Assembly: GCF_019308285.1 (NCBI RefSeq)
Contig: NZ_WWEM01000035.1
Span: 1-64,000 of the forward strand
Source of the DNA: Flavobacterium quisquiliarum
Lineage (GTDB): Bacteria > Bacteroidota > Bacteroidia > Flavobacteriales > Flavobacteriaceae
DNA: 64,000 nucleotides
Direction of reading: 5' to 3'
Below are positions 36,996 through 45,648 of the stretch, one piece after another (positions within the stretch are counted from its first letter, which is position 1; every line of letters begins with the position of its first letter). The notes under the pieces are model-generated. The model had not been told where the DNA came from. It worked only from the letters and a program-made list of their open reading frames with translations, and searched no databases. The translations under genes were made by a program, and so were the position numbers.

Positions 36996-38231
36996 ATGAA
37001 AAATCAAAGTGTAAAAAATAATATTGATTGGATAAGTGTCTTTATCTACATCGCGCTGGTAACACTAGGATGGCTGAATATTTATTCGTCTTCCCTATTA
37101 TCAACAGATGGAACTTATCAAAAACAGCTTATTTTTATTGGCTGTACAATTCCTTTGATATTTGTTGTACTTTTTGTTGATGGTAAATTTTATGAAAAAT
37201 ACGCCAGTATTATCTTTGGAGTGGCTTTATTATCACTTGCAGGGCTATTTCTATTTGGAAAAACAATTGCAGGACAACGATGCTGGTACGCTATCGGAAG
37301 TTTTACTTTGCAGCCTTCAGAATTTGCTAAAGCGGCTACTTCATTGGCTTTGGCCAAATATTTAAGTGACACTCAAATTAATTTAAAAGAAACCAATAGA
37401 CAGATTCAGGCTTTAGCAATTATGTTATTACCTGTAATGCTTATTTTACCACAGCCAGACCCTGGAAGTGCTTTAATCTACAGTGTCTTTATTTTGGTTT
37501 TATACAGAGAAGGATTACCATCTTGGTACGTATGGACGGCTTTTATAACTATTGCTTTATTTGTCCTTACCTTAGTATTAGAGCCTTATGTGGTTATTGG
37601 TATAGCTTTTATTGTTTTAGCTATTATTTATTTCAAAGGAAGAGTTGTTGACCGAAACCTGCTTTTAAGCGCAATCTTATTGGCTTTAATTTCTGGTTTT
37701 GTTTTTTCTGTTGATTATGTTTTCGACAACGTTTTTAAACAGCACCATAGAGACCGTTTCAATATTCTTTTGGGTAAAACTGTAGATATGAAAGGTATCG
37801 GATATAACACCAATCAATCTGAAATTGCGATTGGATCTGGAGGATGGATTGGAAAAGGTTTTTTAGAAGGAACACAAACCAAAGGAGGATTCGTTCCAGA
37901 ACAGCATACCGATTATATCTTTACAACTGTTGGTGAAGAATGGGGATTTGCAGGCTCTTTGACTGTGATTGTACTTTTTGTTACATTACTGCTTAGAGTT
38001 ATTTATTTAGCCGAAAGGCAAAAAACAAAATTCAGCCGAGTCTATGGCTATTGTGTCGCCGGAATTCTCTTTATACACTTCTTTGTAAACATTGCCATGG
38101 TAATTGGAATTTTCCCAACAATTGGAGTCCCTCTTCCCTTCTTTTCTTATGGAGGTTCTGGACTTTGGGGCTTTACAATATTGTTGTTTATTTTCCTTAA
38201 AATGGATGCCAACAAAGTAAATGAATGGTAA
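36996..38231 (+). CDS. rodA: Rod-shape glycosyltransferase RodA
   Basis: SEDS-family peptidoglycan polymerase. 411 residues, about ten membrane helices. Signature segments: GCTIPLIFVVLFVDGKF, AGQRCWYAIGSFTLQPSEFA (the conserved W-x-x-(I/L)-(G/S) region), LPQPDPGSALIYSVF with the essential acidic residue, and the C-terminal GVPLPFFSYGGSGLWGF. It is 15 bases after mrdA, the last gene of the operon. Confidence 0.96.
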   Translation: MKNQSVKNNIDWISVFIYIALVTLGWLNIYSSSLLSTDGTYQKQLIFIGCTIPLIFVVLFVDGKFYEKYASIIFGVALLSLAGLFLFGKTIAGQRCWYAIGSFTLQPSEFAKAATSLALAKYLSDTQINLKETNRQIQALAIMLLPVMLILPQPDPGSALIYSVFILVLYREGLPSWYVWTAFITIALFVLTLVLEPYVVIGIAFIVLAIIYFKGRVVDRNLLLSAILLALISGFVFSVDYVFDNVFKQHHRDRFNILLGKTVDMKGIGYNTNQSEIAIGSGGWIGKGFLEGTQTKGGFVPEQHTDYIFTTVGEEWGFAGSLTVIVLFVTLLLRVIYLAERQKTKFSRVYGYCVAGILFIHFFVNIAMVIGIFPTIGVPLPFFSYGGSGLWGFTILLFIFLKMDANKVNEW

Positions 38232-38415
38232 TTTTCTAAATCTCAAATTCAAATTAGAAAATTCCAAACAAAACTTTAAATCTAAAAGAAATCATTCTTC
38301 AAGATTTATCATTGCCCAACGTTTATACAATAACATATTATGTTAATCGCATTATTAACGTAGGCTATGTTGAACCAATTCCACAAATAAAATAATCATA
38401 TCGATTATAAGCATA

Positions 38416-38449
38416 AAAAAAATCCGAAGTTCAGGCTTCGGATTTTTTT
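38416..38449. terminator. Bidirectional terminator rodA/dedA
   Basis: Perfect 14-bp stem aaaaaaatccgaag / cttcggattttttt with a 6-base loop, between convergent genes. The 180 bases between the rodA stop and this hairpin hold no gene. Confidence 0.92.
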
Positions 38450-38464
38450 GTTTCTTTTATTTGA

Positions 38465-39145
38465 TTATATCTGTTCGTTTGGTCTCTTTTTTAAAAGCTT
38501 TAATAGGACTGGGAACGTTGATATTACAATGATGATTATAATGATATATTCTATGTGTTTTTTCAAATCTATTCCTTGTTTCAAGAAGACACCGTATAAA
38601 TAATGACCTGCAAAGATTAAGATAAATGACCAAAGAAAAGAACTTAAAATATTATAAAACATAAACTTCTTTTTATCCATCGAAACAATTCCAGCAACTA
38701 TTGGAGCGAATGTTCTAAAAATAGGAAGAAAACGAGCGTAAATGATTGCCTTTCCACCGTACTTCTCAAAGAAATCTTTTGACTGAAGCAGGTATTTTTT
38801 CTTAAACCAAAAAGTATCTTCTTTTTTAAATAAATAATAACCGCTTTTGGCTCCAAACCAATAACCCGTCATATTTCCTAAAACTCCCATTATCGCTACT
38901 GCAGTGGCAAGTAAAAATACATTTATAAAATCATTTGGAATATGTACAACGTTCTCAATTAAATCACGGCTATAAATACCGGCTAAGAAAAGCAAACTGT
39001 CTCCAGGCAGAAAAAAACCCGCAAAAAGTCCTGTTTCAGCAAATACTATAAACAGCACAATAAACAACCCAATTTGAAAACCTCCGACGCTTAAAGTAAT
39101 ATAAAATTCAGGGTTTAGTAACTGAGTCCATTCAAAATTATTCAT
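38465..39145 (-). CDS. DedA-family membrane protein
   Basis: Polytopic inner-membrane protein of the DedA/SNARE-associated superfamily. Members are implicated in undecaprenyl-phosphate or phospholipid flipping and pH homeostasis. The family motifs FAGFFLPGDSLLFLAGIYSR, GVLGNMTGYWFGAKSGYYLF and the Arg motif FARFLPIFRTFAPIVAGI are all present. ATG 39145 (MNNFEWTQLLNPEFY, 226 residues) fits the family better than the frame's ATG 42 bases upstream. The lipid specificity cannot be told. Confidence 0.9.
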   Translation of the reverse strand: MNNFEWTQLLNPEFYITLSVGGFQIGLFIVLFIVFAETGLFAGFFLPGDSLLFLAGIYSRDLIENVVHIPNDFINVFLLATAVAIMGVLGNMTGYWFGAKSGYYLFKKEDTFWFKKKYLLQSKDFFEKYGGKAIIYARFLPIFRTFAPIVAGIVSMDKKKFMFYNILSSFLWSFILIFAGHYLYGVFLKQGIDLKKHIEYIIIIIIVISTFPVLLKLLKKRPNEQI

Positions 39146-39241
39146 AAAATGAGATTGGTTATTTTTATAAGTTTGTGAAAGTAACAATAATTTACCTCAA
39201 CCGCAATAAAATGCAGTATTTTAAACATAAATTAACTATTA

Positions 39242-39271
39242 AAAAAAGCCCAAACATAAGTTTGGGCTTTT
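39242..39271 (-). terminator. Terminator of the HMA/TonB-receptor cluster
   Basis: Perfect stem aaaaagcccaaac / gtttgggctttt with a 5-base loop, nine bases past the HMA gene stop on the minus strand. Confidence 0.88.
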
Positions 39272-39279
39272 AGTTATAA

Positions 39280-39621
39280 TTATTCTCTCACATACTTGCA
39301 ACAGCTATGAAGATTATCATAATCCTCAGTTGTTGCTTTCACTTCTTTAGTATCATGACCTGCTTTTGCAACTGCCTTATTCAAATCTGAAGGAGAAGAT
39401 TTCTCTTCGTTCAAAATAACCGACAATTGATGAGAACTAATATCCCAACTAGCCATTTTTACTCCAGGAACACCATAAGCTGCTTTCTCAATTCGTTTTT
39501 TACACTGCTCGCAGTTTCCGTTTACTTCTGTAGTATATTTTAAGTTTTTGTTCTTTTTAGCTTGAGCTTGCGCTGAAAAACCAAAAAAAGTAATCATTGC
39601 TATTAAAAGTAATTTGTTCAT
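39280..39621 (-). CDS. Exported heavy-metal-associated (HMA) domain protein
   Basis: 113 residues. Signal peptide MNKLLLIAMITFFGFSAQAQ, then an HMA ferredoxin-like fold. The metal pair C37-E-Q-C40 replaces the usual M-x-C-x-x-C (NGNCEQCKKRIEKAAYG), and a C-terminal C107-C108 pair may also bind metal. Copper or another soft metal is likely. It lies 25 bases after the TonB-dependent receptor, which it probably serves in the periplasm. Confidence 0.88.
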   Translation of the reverse strand: MNKLLLIAMITFFGFSAQAQAKKNKNLKYTTEVNGNCEQCKKRIEKAAYGVPGVKMASWDISSHQLSVILNEEKSSPSDLNKAVAKAGHDTKEVKATTEDYDNLHSCCKYVRE

Positions 39622-39646
39622 CTTAATTATTATTTATTGTTATTGT

Positions 39647-41653
39647 TTATTTAATTTTAAATCGTAACCCAGCATAATACATTTGTCCAAAAATTGGTGC
39701 GTATGCAATAGAAGCATCAAAATTAGGCCCAAAAGGATTTTCAGCTCCTAAAATTGCTTTTTTCTGCTTATAGTTTCCAATATTTTCTCCTCCTACATAC
39801 ACTTCAAAAACAGAAGAAAAAACACGAGTTACTTGTGCATTCATAATGGCATAAGCAGGCGAAAAATCAGGCAATTGATCTTCTGCAGGATTTGAAGCCG
39901 TATAAGGCAACTGCTGTTTGCCTGACCAGTTATACGTAAAATCAAATCTCCATTGTTTGTCATCACTTAAAGTTGTTTCGTATTCCAGATTTCCTAAGAA
40001 ACGATGTTTTGCCTGCAACGGACGTTGGAAAGAACCTCTCAAATAATCGGTTTGAATGTCGTAATATTTATAAGCTGTTCTCAAATTCAAATTATGAATC
40101 AACTCGTAATTAAATTCTACTTGAAGACTGTTTGCAAAAGAACTTCCTTTCAAATCATAAAATAAAACCTGTTGCGGACTCTGCATTACATCTACAATCG
40201 CCTGATTTTGGAAATCAGTTCTGTAAAAGTCGAAACCTGCATCGGCATTTTTATTGAAAATTTTAAATTTCTGAGAAAAACTAATTCCATAGTTCCAAGC
40301 AATTTCAGGATTTAAACCATAAACTTTTCCGCTTGCATCTAAAATAGAGAACGTTCTAGAACTTGCAAAAAGCTGTTGGTTTTCGGCAAAAATGTTAGCT
40401 GTACGTTTTCCTCTTCCTGCTGAGAAACGAATAACTCCATTTTTCCACGGATTATATCTCATGTGCAATCTTGGAGTTACAAAGAAACCTAATCGGTTAT
40501 GATTGTCTACCCTTCCTCCTAAAATCAAACTAAAATTGTCTGTGTTGTCATAAGTATACTCAAAAAATGCTCCAACCGAATTATCAATTCTGCTGTAATC
40601 CACAACATTTACAAACTCTTGATACTGATCGTAAGTAAAGTTTAAACCCGTTGTAAACTTGTGCATTGTATTGTTGATAATCGAGTTGAAAATCAAATTA
40701 GAATAAAAACTATTCTGTTTGATATCATAAAGATTCAAACCAAAATAAGAATCTTGTCTGTGGCTGTTAAAAGCATTTTGAAAGCCAATACTTTGATACG
40801 GCATGTCTTTGAATACATATCCTATTTTAGTAGAAACATCAAAACGCTCTGTATTGATTTCAGAACCCCAATAATTTGTCGTCCCACGATCACGGTCTTT
40901 ATCAAAATCCACTTCTCCTGTTTGTTTTTTATCATTCATATATCTGAAATTGATAAAACTAACCAAACCGCTTTCTGGATTGTAATACTGGTAACGATTT
41001 AAAACATTGATTTGCTTTCCTAACGGATTATCCAAAAATCCGTCATTATTCATATCGTTTTTTGCTACACGCGTATTTCCGTGAACAAATAAACTTGTTG
41101 CCCATTTATCAGAAAGTTTTTTATTGAAATGCGTATTTAATTCGAATCGGGAATCAGTTGAACCATAAGCATTCAAAAAGAAAGGAATATCGTTTAATGG
41201 TTTTAAAAGTTCTGTATTGATCTGACCCGAAATACTTTCGTAACCATTGATAACACTTCCTGCTCCTTTGGTAATCTGAACACTTTCGATCCATGTTCCA
41301 GGAGTAAAGGATAGTCCGTAAGCTTGAGAAGCACCGCGAACAGAAGGAATATTTTCTTCTGTAATCATTAAATACGGACTGGTTAATCCAAGCATTTTAA
41401 TTTGCTTAGTTCCCGTTAAAGCATCCGAAAAATTAACATCAATCGATGGATTGGTCTCAAAACTTTCTGCCAGATTACAGCAGGCTGCTTTAAGCAATTC
41501 TTTACTGGTAATAACTGATGTATTGGCTGTTAAGGTATAGGATTTTTTAATCCCTTTTTGTTTTTTATTGATTTTTACTTCCTCTAAATCTTCTTGCGAA
41601 AAAGCAGCAACAGAAAGCAAAAATGCCATAAAAAGCATGATATTTTTTTGCAT
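39647..41653 (-). CDS. TonB-dependent outer-membrane receptor, probably metal-related
   Basis: 668 residues. Signal peptide to about residue 20 (MQKNIMLFMAFLLSVAAFS). A plug domain (about 45-160) contains LAESFETNPSIDVNFSDALT and GAGSVINGYESISGQINTEL. A 22-strand-type barrel ends in YYAGLRFKIK. There is no carboxypeptidase-regulatory extension. A double Cys (AACCNLAESF) sits at the front of the plug. Position between an HMA protein and an HYC_CC_PP protein suggests a metal or metallophore substrate. Confidence 0.92.
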   Translation of the reverse strand: MQKNIMLFMAFLLSVAAFSQEDLEEVKINKKQKGIKKSYTLTANTSVITSKELLKAACCNLAESFETNPSIDVNFSDALTGTKQIKMLGLTSPYLMITEENIPSVRGASQAYGLSFTPGTWIESVQITKGAGSVINGYESISGQINTELLKPLNDIPFFLNAYGSTDSRFELNTHFNKKLSDKWATSLFVHGNTRVAKNDMNNDGFLDNPLGKQINVLNRYQYYNPESGLVSFINFRYMNDKKQTGEVDFDKDRDRGTTNYWGSEINTERFDVSTKIGYVFKDMPYQSIGFQNAFNSHRQDSYFGLNLYDIKQNSFYSNLIFNSIINNTMHKFTTGLNFTYDQYQEFVNVVDYSRIDNSVGAFFEYTYDNTDNFSLILGGRVDNHNRLGFFVTPRLHMRYNPWKNGVIRFSAGRGKRTANIFAENQQLFASSRTFSILDASGKVYGLNPEIAWNYGISFSQKFKIFNKNADAGFDFYRTDFQNQAIVDVMQSPQQVLFYDLKGSSFANSLQVEFNYELIHNLNLRTAYKYYDIQTDYLRGSFQRPLQAKHRFLGNLEYETTLSDDKQWRFDFTYNWSGKQQLPYTASNPAEDQLPDFSPAYAIMNAQVTRVFSSVFEVYVGGENIGNYKQKKAILGAENPFGPNFDASIAYAPIFGQMYYAGLRFKIK

Positions 41654-41772
41654 AAAAAAATGATTTTAATGTTGAATAGAATTGCTTTTTTGATGTTTGT
41701 TCGAAAACAAAATCAATCAAAATGCGCATACAAAGCCTTAATCAAGACTTGTACGATATCTTAACATTAAAA

Positions 41773-42171
41773 TCAGGAGTAGAAAATATACTGATGGTAT
41801 AATTTGAATAAGGGGGGCGCATTTGCATCAGCATAATACGAAAGTATTTCTTTCTTTTTAAAACTTGGAAGTTCTAAAAATACTAAAGGTTTGTAATCTT
41901 GCTGAATTGCTGGAAAATCAAATTGAAAAAAGAAAAATTTAAGCGTTGCGTTATCTGACTTTTTCTCAATCTGAACGTGTTTGTCTTTACAGCAGGAATT
42001 CTCTTTTTCTTTAGAACTGCAGCATTTTTTTTCGACTACTGGTTTTGAAGTTGTATTTAAAGAAATAGACGCGATTTTTCCGCCGCAATAGTGCACATCA
42101 AGAGCAAACCCAATATTGGAAACCAATAATAGGAACGCTAAAAATAGTCCTGTGCACTTTTTTAAATTCAT
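41773..42171 (-). CDS. HYC_CC_PP family exported protein
   Basis: 132 residues with a signal peptide (about 1-24). All three hallmarks of the family are visible: HYC at 27-29 (DVHYCGGKI), paired cysteines CC at 50-51 and again at 60-61, and PP at 119-120 (ANAPPLFKLYHQY). Function is uncharacterised. Members occur beside TonB receptors and HMA proteins, as here, and a role in metal binding is plausible. The start is unambiguous. Confidence 0.85.
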   Translation of the reverse strand: MNLKKCTGLFLAFLLLVSNIGFALDVHYCGGKIASISLNTTSKPVVEKKCCSSKEKENSCCKDKHVQIEKKSDNATLKFFFFQFDFPAIQQDYKPLVFLELPSFKKKEILSYYADANAPPLFKLYHQYIFYS

Positions 42172-42218
42172 ACTGCAAAACTATTCAAAAACTGCCGATA
42201 AAAAAACCAAAATAAATG

Positions 42219-42665
42219 TTATTTTTTTGAAGATTGCAACTGATAATAAAATCCTGGAATAAATAACAGCACTAAAATAGGCTGAATTATAAATCTTCTG
42301 ACATAAAAAAGAAGCCAATTAGCATCTGGAAAATATTCCAGAATTACAAAAAAGGCGACTAAGAGCAATACAATAAAAAAACTGTATACGATTAAACTGA
42401 ATTTAAAAATATCCTGATTTTGAAATAAGACATAAATCAAAAGAAGAGACAAAGCAGAATTCAGAAAATAACGAAAAAAAAGTCCGAAAAAGAGTTTCAG
42501 GCTGTTGAATTTAGGATAAGGCAGATCTTTAAAATCATCTTTAAAATAATTCAAAAAAGGATCGTAAAACAATTTCGTTTCGAAACTCCTAATGAGCGCG
42601 AAACATAATATTACAATTACTGCAATAAAAATTTGAAGCTTATTTTGTTTTAAGTTATCTAGCAT
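42219..42665 (-). CDS. Exosortase F system-associated membrane protein
   Basis: 148 residues from ATG 42665 (MLDNLKQNKLQIFIAVIVIL) with about four to five membrane helices. The family features include FETKLFYDPFLNYFKDDFKD and the C-terminal FYVRRFIIQPILVLLFIPGF. It overlaps the end of xrtF by 11 bases, so they are translationally coupled. The accessory's role with XrtF is not known. A longer frame to 42710 lies inside xrtF. Confidence 0.8.
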   Translation of the reverse strand: MLDNLKQNKLQIFIAVIVILCFALIRSFETKLFYDPFLNYFKDDFKDLPYPKFNSLKLFFGLFFRYFLNSALSLLLIYVLFQNQDIFKFSLIVYSFFIVLLLVAFFVILEYFPDANWLLFYVRRFIIQPILVLLFIPGFYYQLQSSKK

Positions 42666-43191
42666 ATTTTGAAAATCTATTGATCCAGAAAATCCATAAA
42701 ACAAAAACATATCCGTAAATAATCAATGGAAATACAATTTCATGAAGTAGATCTTCATATTTTGGAAAATTAATCAAAAGAACTGTTAATAAGGCAATTC
42801 TAATGATATTCAAAATGTAAATAGACAAAACTCCCAAGAATATAAAAAGTAAAGTCTGTTTTAACTTTCCTGAAAAAGCAGCCACAAAAGAAACGAAAAG
42901 AATCATCACGCTTACAGCATTACAACCTTCAGTTACAAGTGCTAATTGGCGTCCATTTAATACGATTCGCATCCAAGGGTTTTGAGCACTTTTCTGAATG
43001 ACAACATCATAATTAAGAAACCTCAACAACTGCTCAGTATTCTTACCGCAAAGTACTGTTATACCATCAAGGTCATTTACTTCAAAACTATTCAAATAGA
43101 ATTTATAAAGCAACGTCAGGACAATATACGTCAAGAAAAAGATCCCTACGAAAATTAAAAACGGCTTAAACTGGACTAAATATTTCTTCAA
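42655..43191 (-). CDS. xrtF: Exosortase family protein XrtF
   Basis: Polytopic membrane cysteine peptidase of the exosortase/archaeosortase class, 178 residues. The catalytic triad is in place: C90 in TEGCNAVSV, R131 in NIIRIALL and H150 in LLHEIVFPL. Exosortases cut C-terminal sorting tags from exported proteins. The flavobacterial F type has a small associated protein, found here downstream. The target signal is unknown to me and no obvious tagged substrate is in the window. Confidence 0.88.
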   Translation of the reverse strand: MKKYLVQFKPFLIFVGIFFLTYIVLTLLYKFYLNSFEVNDLDGITVLCGKNTEQLLRFLNYDVVIQKSAQNPWMRIVLNGRQLALVTEGCNAVSVMILFVSFVAAFSGKLKQTLLFIFLGVLSIYILNIIRIALLTVLLINFPKYEDLLHEIVFPLIIYGYVFVLWIFWINRFSKYAR

Positions 43192-43204
43192 GAGATTTTT
43201 TTTT

Positions 43205-43212
43205 CAAATTTA
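43205..43212 (-). promoter_or_regulatory. -7 box of xrtF
   Basis: Minus strand TAAATTTG, 14 bases upstream of the xrtF ATG, in the 71-base divergent gap. Confidence 0.55.
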
Positions 43213-43237
43213 TGTATTTTTTGAGTTTAGCTTTAAA

Positions 43238-43245
43238 TACTTTTG
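43238..43245 (+). promoter_or_regulatory. -7 box of the GAF-domain gene
   Basis: TACTTTTG, 18 bases upstream of the ATG at 43263. Confidence 0.6.
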
Positions 43246-43262
43246 TATAAAATTTTCAAATC

Positions 43263-43718
43263 ATGACATTTCAAGAATTACAACCAAAAATAAGCGCTAT
43301 AGTATCTGATAACAATAAAGTTAGAGATGAGAAACTATTAGCTGTCTGCCAACTATTAAACGAAAATATAGAATACTATAATTGGGTAGGTTTCTATTTT
43401 GCGAATCACGAAAACAAAACACTTCATTTAGGTCCATACGTAGGTGCAGAAACGGACCACACAGTTATTCCTTTCGGAAAAGGAATCTGCGGACAAGTTG
43501 CAGAAAGCAATGCCAACTTTGTAGTGCCTGATGTAAAAGCTCAAGACAATTATATTGCCTGCAGTTTGACTGTTAAATCTGAAATTGTAGTACCGCTTTT
43601 TGTTAATGGAATTAATATAGGACAAATCGATATCGACAGTCATGTTATTGATCCATTTACAGAAGCTGACGAAAGATTTTTAGAATTTGTAAATCAAGAG
43701 GTTGCTAAATTATTCTAG
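43263..43718 (+). CDS. GAF-domain protein, free methionine-(R)-sulfoxide reductase-like
   Basis: 151-residue single GAF domain close to fRMsr (VCQLLNENIEYYNWVGFYF; VIPFGKGICGQVAESNA; VPDVKAQDNYIACSLTVKSE). fRMsr reduces free Met-R-sulfoxide with a nucleophilic Cys, matching C100, and nearby cysteines, of which C76 is present. The third, resolving Cys of the E. coli enzyme is a histidine here (H66). Activity would then need C76 or another thiol. It could also be only a ligand-binding GAF protein. Confidence 0.82.
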   Translation: MTFQELQPKISAIVSDNNKVRDEKLLAVCQLLNENIEYYNWVGFYFANHENKTLHLGPYVGAETDHTVIPFGKGICGQVAESNANFVVPDVKAQDNYIACSLTVKSEIVVPLFVNGINIGQIDIDSHVIDPFTEADERFLEFVNQEVAKLF

Positions 43719-43751
43719 AAGTTCTATTTTTATTAGAGAAAATAGCTTTGA

Positions 43752-44447
43752 ATGAAAAAATGCACCTTTATATTATTCTTCTTTATAATTTCAGCTCATT
43801 TATCGGCACAAATTAATATGGTCTCGAAAAAGATTTTTCTTGACTCATTAAATCGTGAAACCACTTCTCCAGACTTTAGCTATACAAGAGTAATTACCAA
43901 CTATTCTCAAAAAAGCACAAGATATGTAATCACTGATTTCTACAAAAATGGAAGAAAGAAGATGACTGGTGCTACTTTGGATAGAGACATCCTGAAAAAA
44001 GATGGAGAGTTTATTTGTTATTATAAAAATGGAGCCAAAGAATCGGTTATAAATTACGTTGACGATCATAAATCCGGCAAAGAAATTAATTGGTACGAAA
44101 ACCAAAGTAAAAAAACGGAGAAACAGAATTCTTGGGATCCAAAAACAAAAAAATCTCAAACCCTGATTCTTAATTGCTGGAAGGAAGACAAAACGCAAAC
44201 TGTAACTGACGGAAATGGCGAATATGAAGAAACCGATGGATTTGTAAATCAAAAAGGAGAAATAAAAAATGGCTTAAAACAAGGAATGTGGCAGGGAAAT
44301 GATTCTTCTAAGAATATTTCGTTTACCGATAATTATGAGAAAGGCATCTTAATTTCTGGAGAAAGCATCGATGCTAATAATGTAAAAACTTCTTATTCTT
44401 CTTTAGGCGAAAAACAGAGTGGTAAAAGGGCTTCAAAGTCAAAATAA
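43752..44447 (+). CDS. YwqK/MORN-like repeat protein, exported, no TonB domain
   Basis: 231 residues with signal peptide MKKCTFILFFFIISAHLSAQ. The body has YwqK-type repeats (DFYKNGRKKMTGATLD; CYYKNGAKESVINYVDDHKS; NWYENQSKKTEKQ). It aligns along its length with the next gene up to the junction with that protein's TonB domain, then ends in a short basic tail (KQSGKRASKSK). It therefore looks like a duplicate that lost, or never had, the C-terminal domain. The function of such repeats outside antitoxin annotations is not known. Confidence 0.75.
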   Translation: MKKCTFILFFFIISAHLSAQINMVSKKIFLDSLNRETTSPDFSYTRVITNYSQKSTRYVITDFYKNGRKKMTGATLDRDILKKDGEFICYYKNGAKESVINYVDDHKSGKEINWYENQSKKTEKQNSWDPKTKKSQTLILNCWKEDKTQTVTDGNGEYEETDGFVNQKGEIKNGLKQGMWQGNDSSKNISFTDNYEKGILISGESIDANNVKTSYSSLGEKQSGKRASKSK

Positions 44448-44538
44448 CCGCCTTAGATTTTTTTTGATTTATTGACCTCAATCTTTTGTTGATTTGTATT
44501 AAAAATATTACTTTGGCGTGATTTTATTTCCAATCCTT

Positions 44539-45483
44539 ATGAAACAAATTTTACGTATTTTATTTTTAGCTTTACTATCTACAAAAGCATTTTCACAAGA
44601 TGCTGTAACTGCTAATAAGCTAATTTATTTAGATTCAATGTGGGTGCCAAGTACCCAAGAAGATTATAAATACACCAGACTTATCGAAGAATACTACTCT
44701 GATAAAAAGACTTATGCCTATAAGGACTATTACAAATCTGGAAAAATAAAATTCATTGCTACTACAACAGACAGAGATATTATGAAACCTGAAGGCCAAG
44801 CAGTCTCTTACTATGAAAATGGAAATAAAAAATACACTGTAAACTACGTCAATTCAAAAAAATCAGGAAAAGAATATAACTGGTACGAAAATGGAAATAT
44901 GAAATCTGAGGTATACTATCCAGAAGATGAAAAAGGCAACGTTGAGGGTAAATTAAATAACTTTTGGAATCCTGAAAAAGAACAAATTATAACAGATGGA
45001 AATGGCTATTACTCCTATAAAAGCAAAAACAGTGAAGAAGCCGGGGAAATAAAAGACGGCGAACCAGAAGGCACATGGAAAGGAAGTGATTTTAGAAGAA
45101 AATCAAGTTTCATTGAAATTTATAAAAATGGGAAATTGGTTTCTGGAATTACCACGGATTCTCTAAACATAAAACATTCCTACAGTACCAAATACCTTCA
45201 ACCAAGTCCTAAGAATGGAATAAATTCATTCTACAGTTATATCGGGAAGTCAATGCGCATTCCTTTTGAAGCCAGAAAAGTTTCTGGAAAAATATACATG
45301 ACCTTTATAGTAGATGAAGAAGGAAATCTAGTAGAACCAAAAATAATAAAAGGCGTTGGTTATGGCATTGATGAAAATGCAATACAGTTGATTAAAGAAG
45401 CTAAAAAATGGAATCCAGGAAAGAACAGAGGTATTCCTGTAAGAGCTCTTTACAAACTGCCAATAACCATAATGTCAAAATAA
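44539..45483 (+). CDS. YwqK-like repeat protein with C-terminal TonB domain
   Basis: 314 residues. Signal peptide MKQILRILFLALLSTKAFSQ, then YwqK-type repeats (DYYKSGKIKFIATTTD; SYYENGNKKYTVNYVNSKKS; NWYENGNMKSEVYY). A TonB_C domain (about 235-314) shows MRIPFEARKVSGKIYMTFIV and KKWNPGKNRGIPVRALYKLP. It has no N-terminal ExbB/D-binding helix beyond the signal peptide, so it may not be a true energy transducer. ATG 44539 is preferred; the frame extends seven codons upstream without a signal-peptide fit. Tandem paralogue of the preceding gene. Confidence 0.8.
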   Translation: MKQILRILFLALLSTKAFSQDAVTANKLIYLDSMWVPSTQEDYKYTRLIEEYYSDKKTYAYKDYYKSGKIKFIATTTDRDIMKPEGQAVSYYENGNKKYTVNYVNSKKSGKEYNWYENGNMKSEVYYPEDEKGNVEGKLNNFWNPEKEQIITDGNGYYSYKSKNSEEAGEIKDGEPEGTWKGSDFRRKSSFIEIYKNGKLVSGITTDSLNIKHSYSTKYLQPSPKNGINSFYSYIGKSMRIPFEARKVSGKIYMTFIVDEEGNLVEPKIIKGVGYGIDENAIQLIKEAKKWNPGKNRGIPVRALYKLPITIMSK

Positions 45484-45561
45484 AATTTTAGCTTAAAAAA
45501 CACCTTCAAATCATTAAAATAGAATTTTCTATAGATCTATTTTAAGATTCTTTTATTTTTG

Positions 45562-45593
45562 TTTGATTCTTTTGTTTTTTTAATCTAATTTTG
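45562..45593 (+). promoter_or_regulatory. Promoter of rpsO
   Basis: TTTG (45562-45565), 20 bases, TAATTTTG (45586-45593), a full Bacteroidetes promoter. The leader would be about 50 bases. Confidence 0.7.
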
Positions 45594-45648
45594 CACCCGT
45601 CTTACAAGAGTTGTATGACATACATAAAAATCATTAAATAATATTGGA

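Noticed and set aside
42655..42710. Frameshift or fusion between xrtF and its associated gene
   Set aside because: Both frames are complete; the overlap shrinks to 11 bases when the accessory starts at 42665, a normal coupled arrangement.
43752..44447. First YwqK-like gene as a pseudogene
   Set aside because: It lacks the TonB domain of its neighbour but has an intact frame, signal peptide and its own stop after the repeats; nothing downstream resembles a decayed TonB domain.
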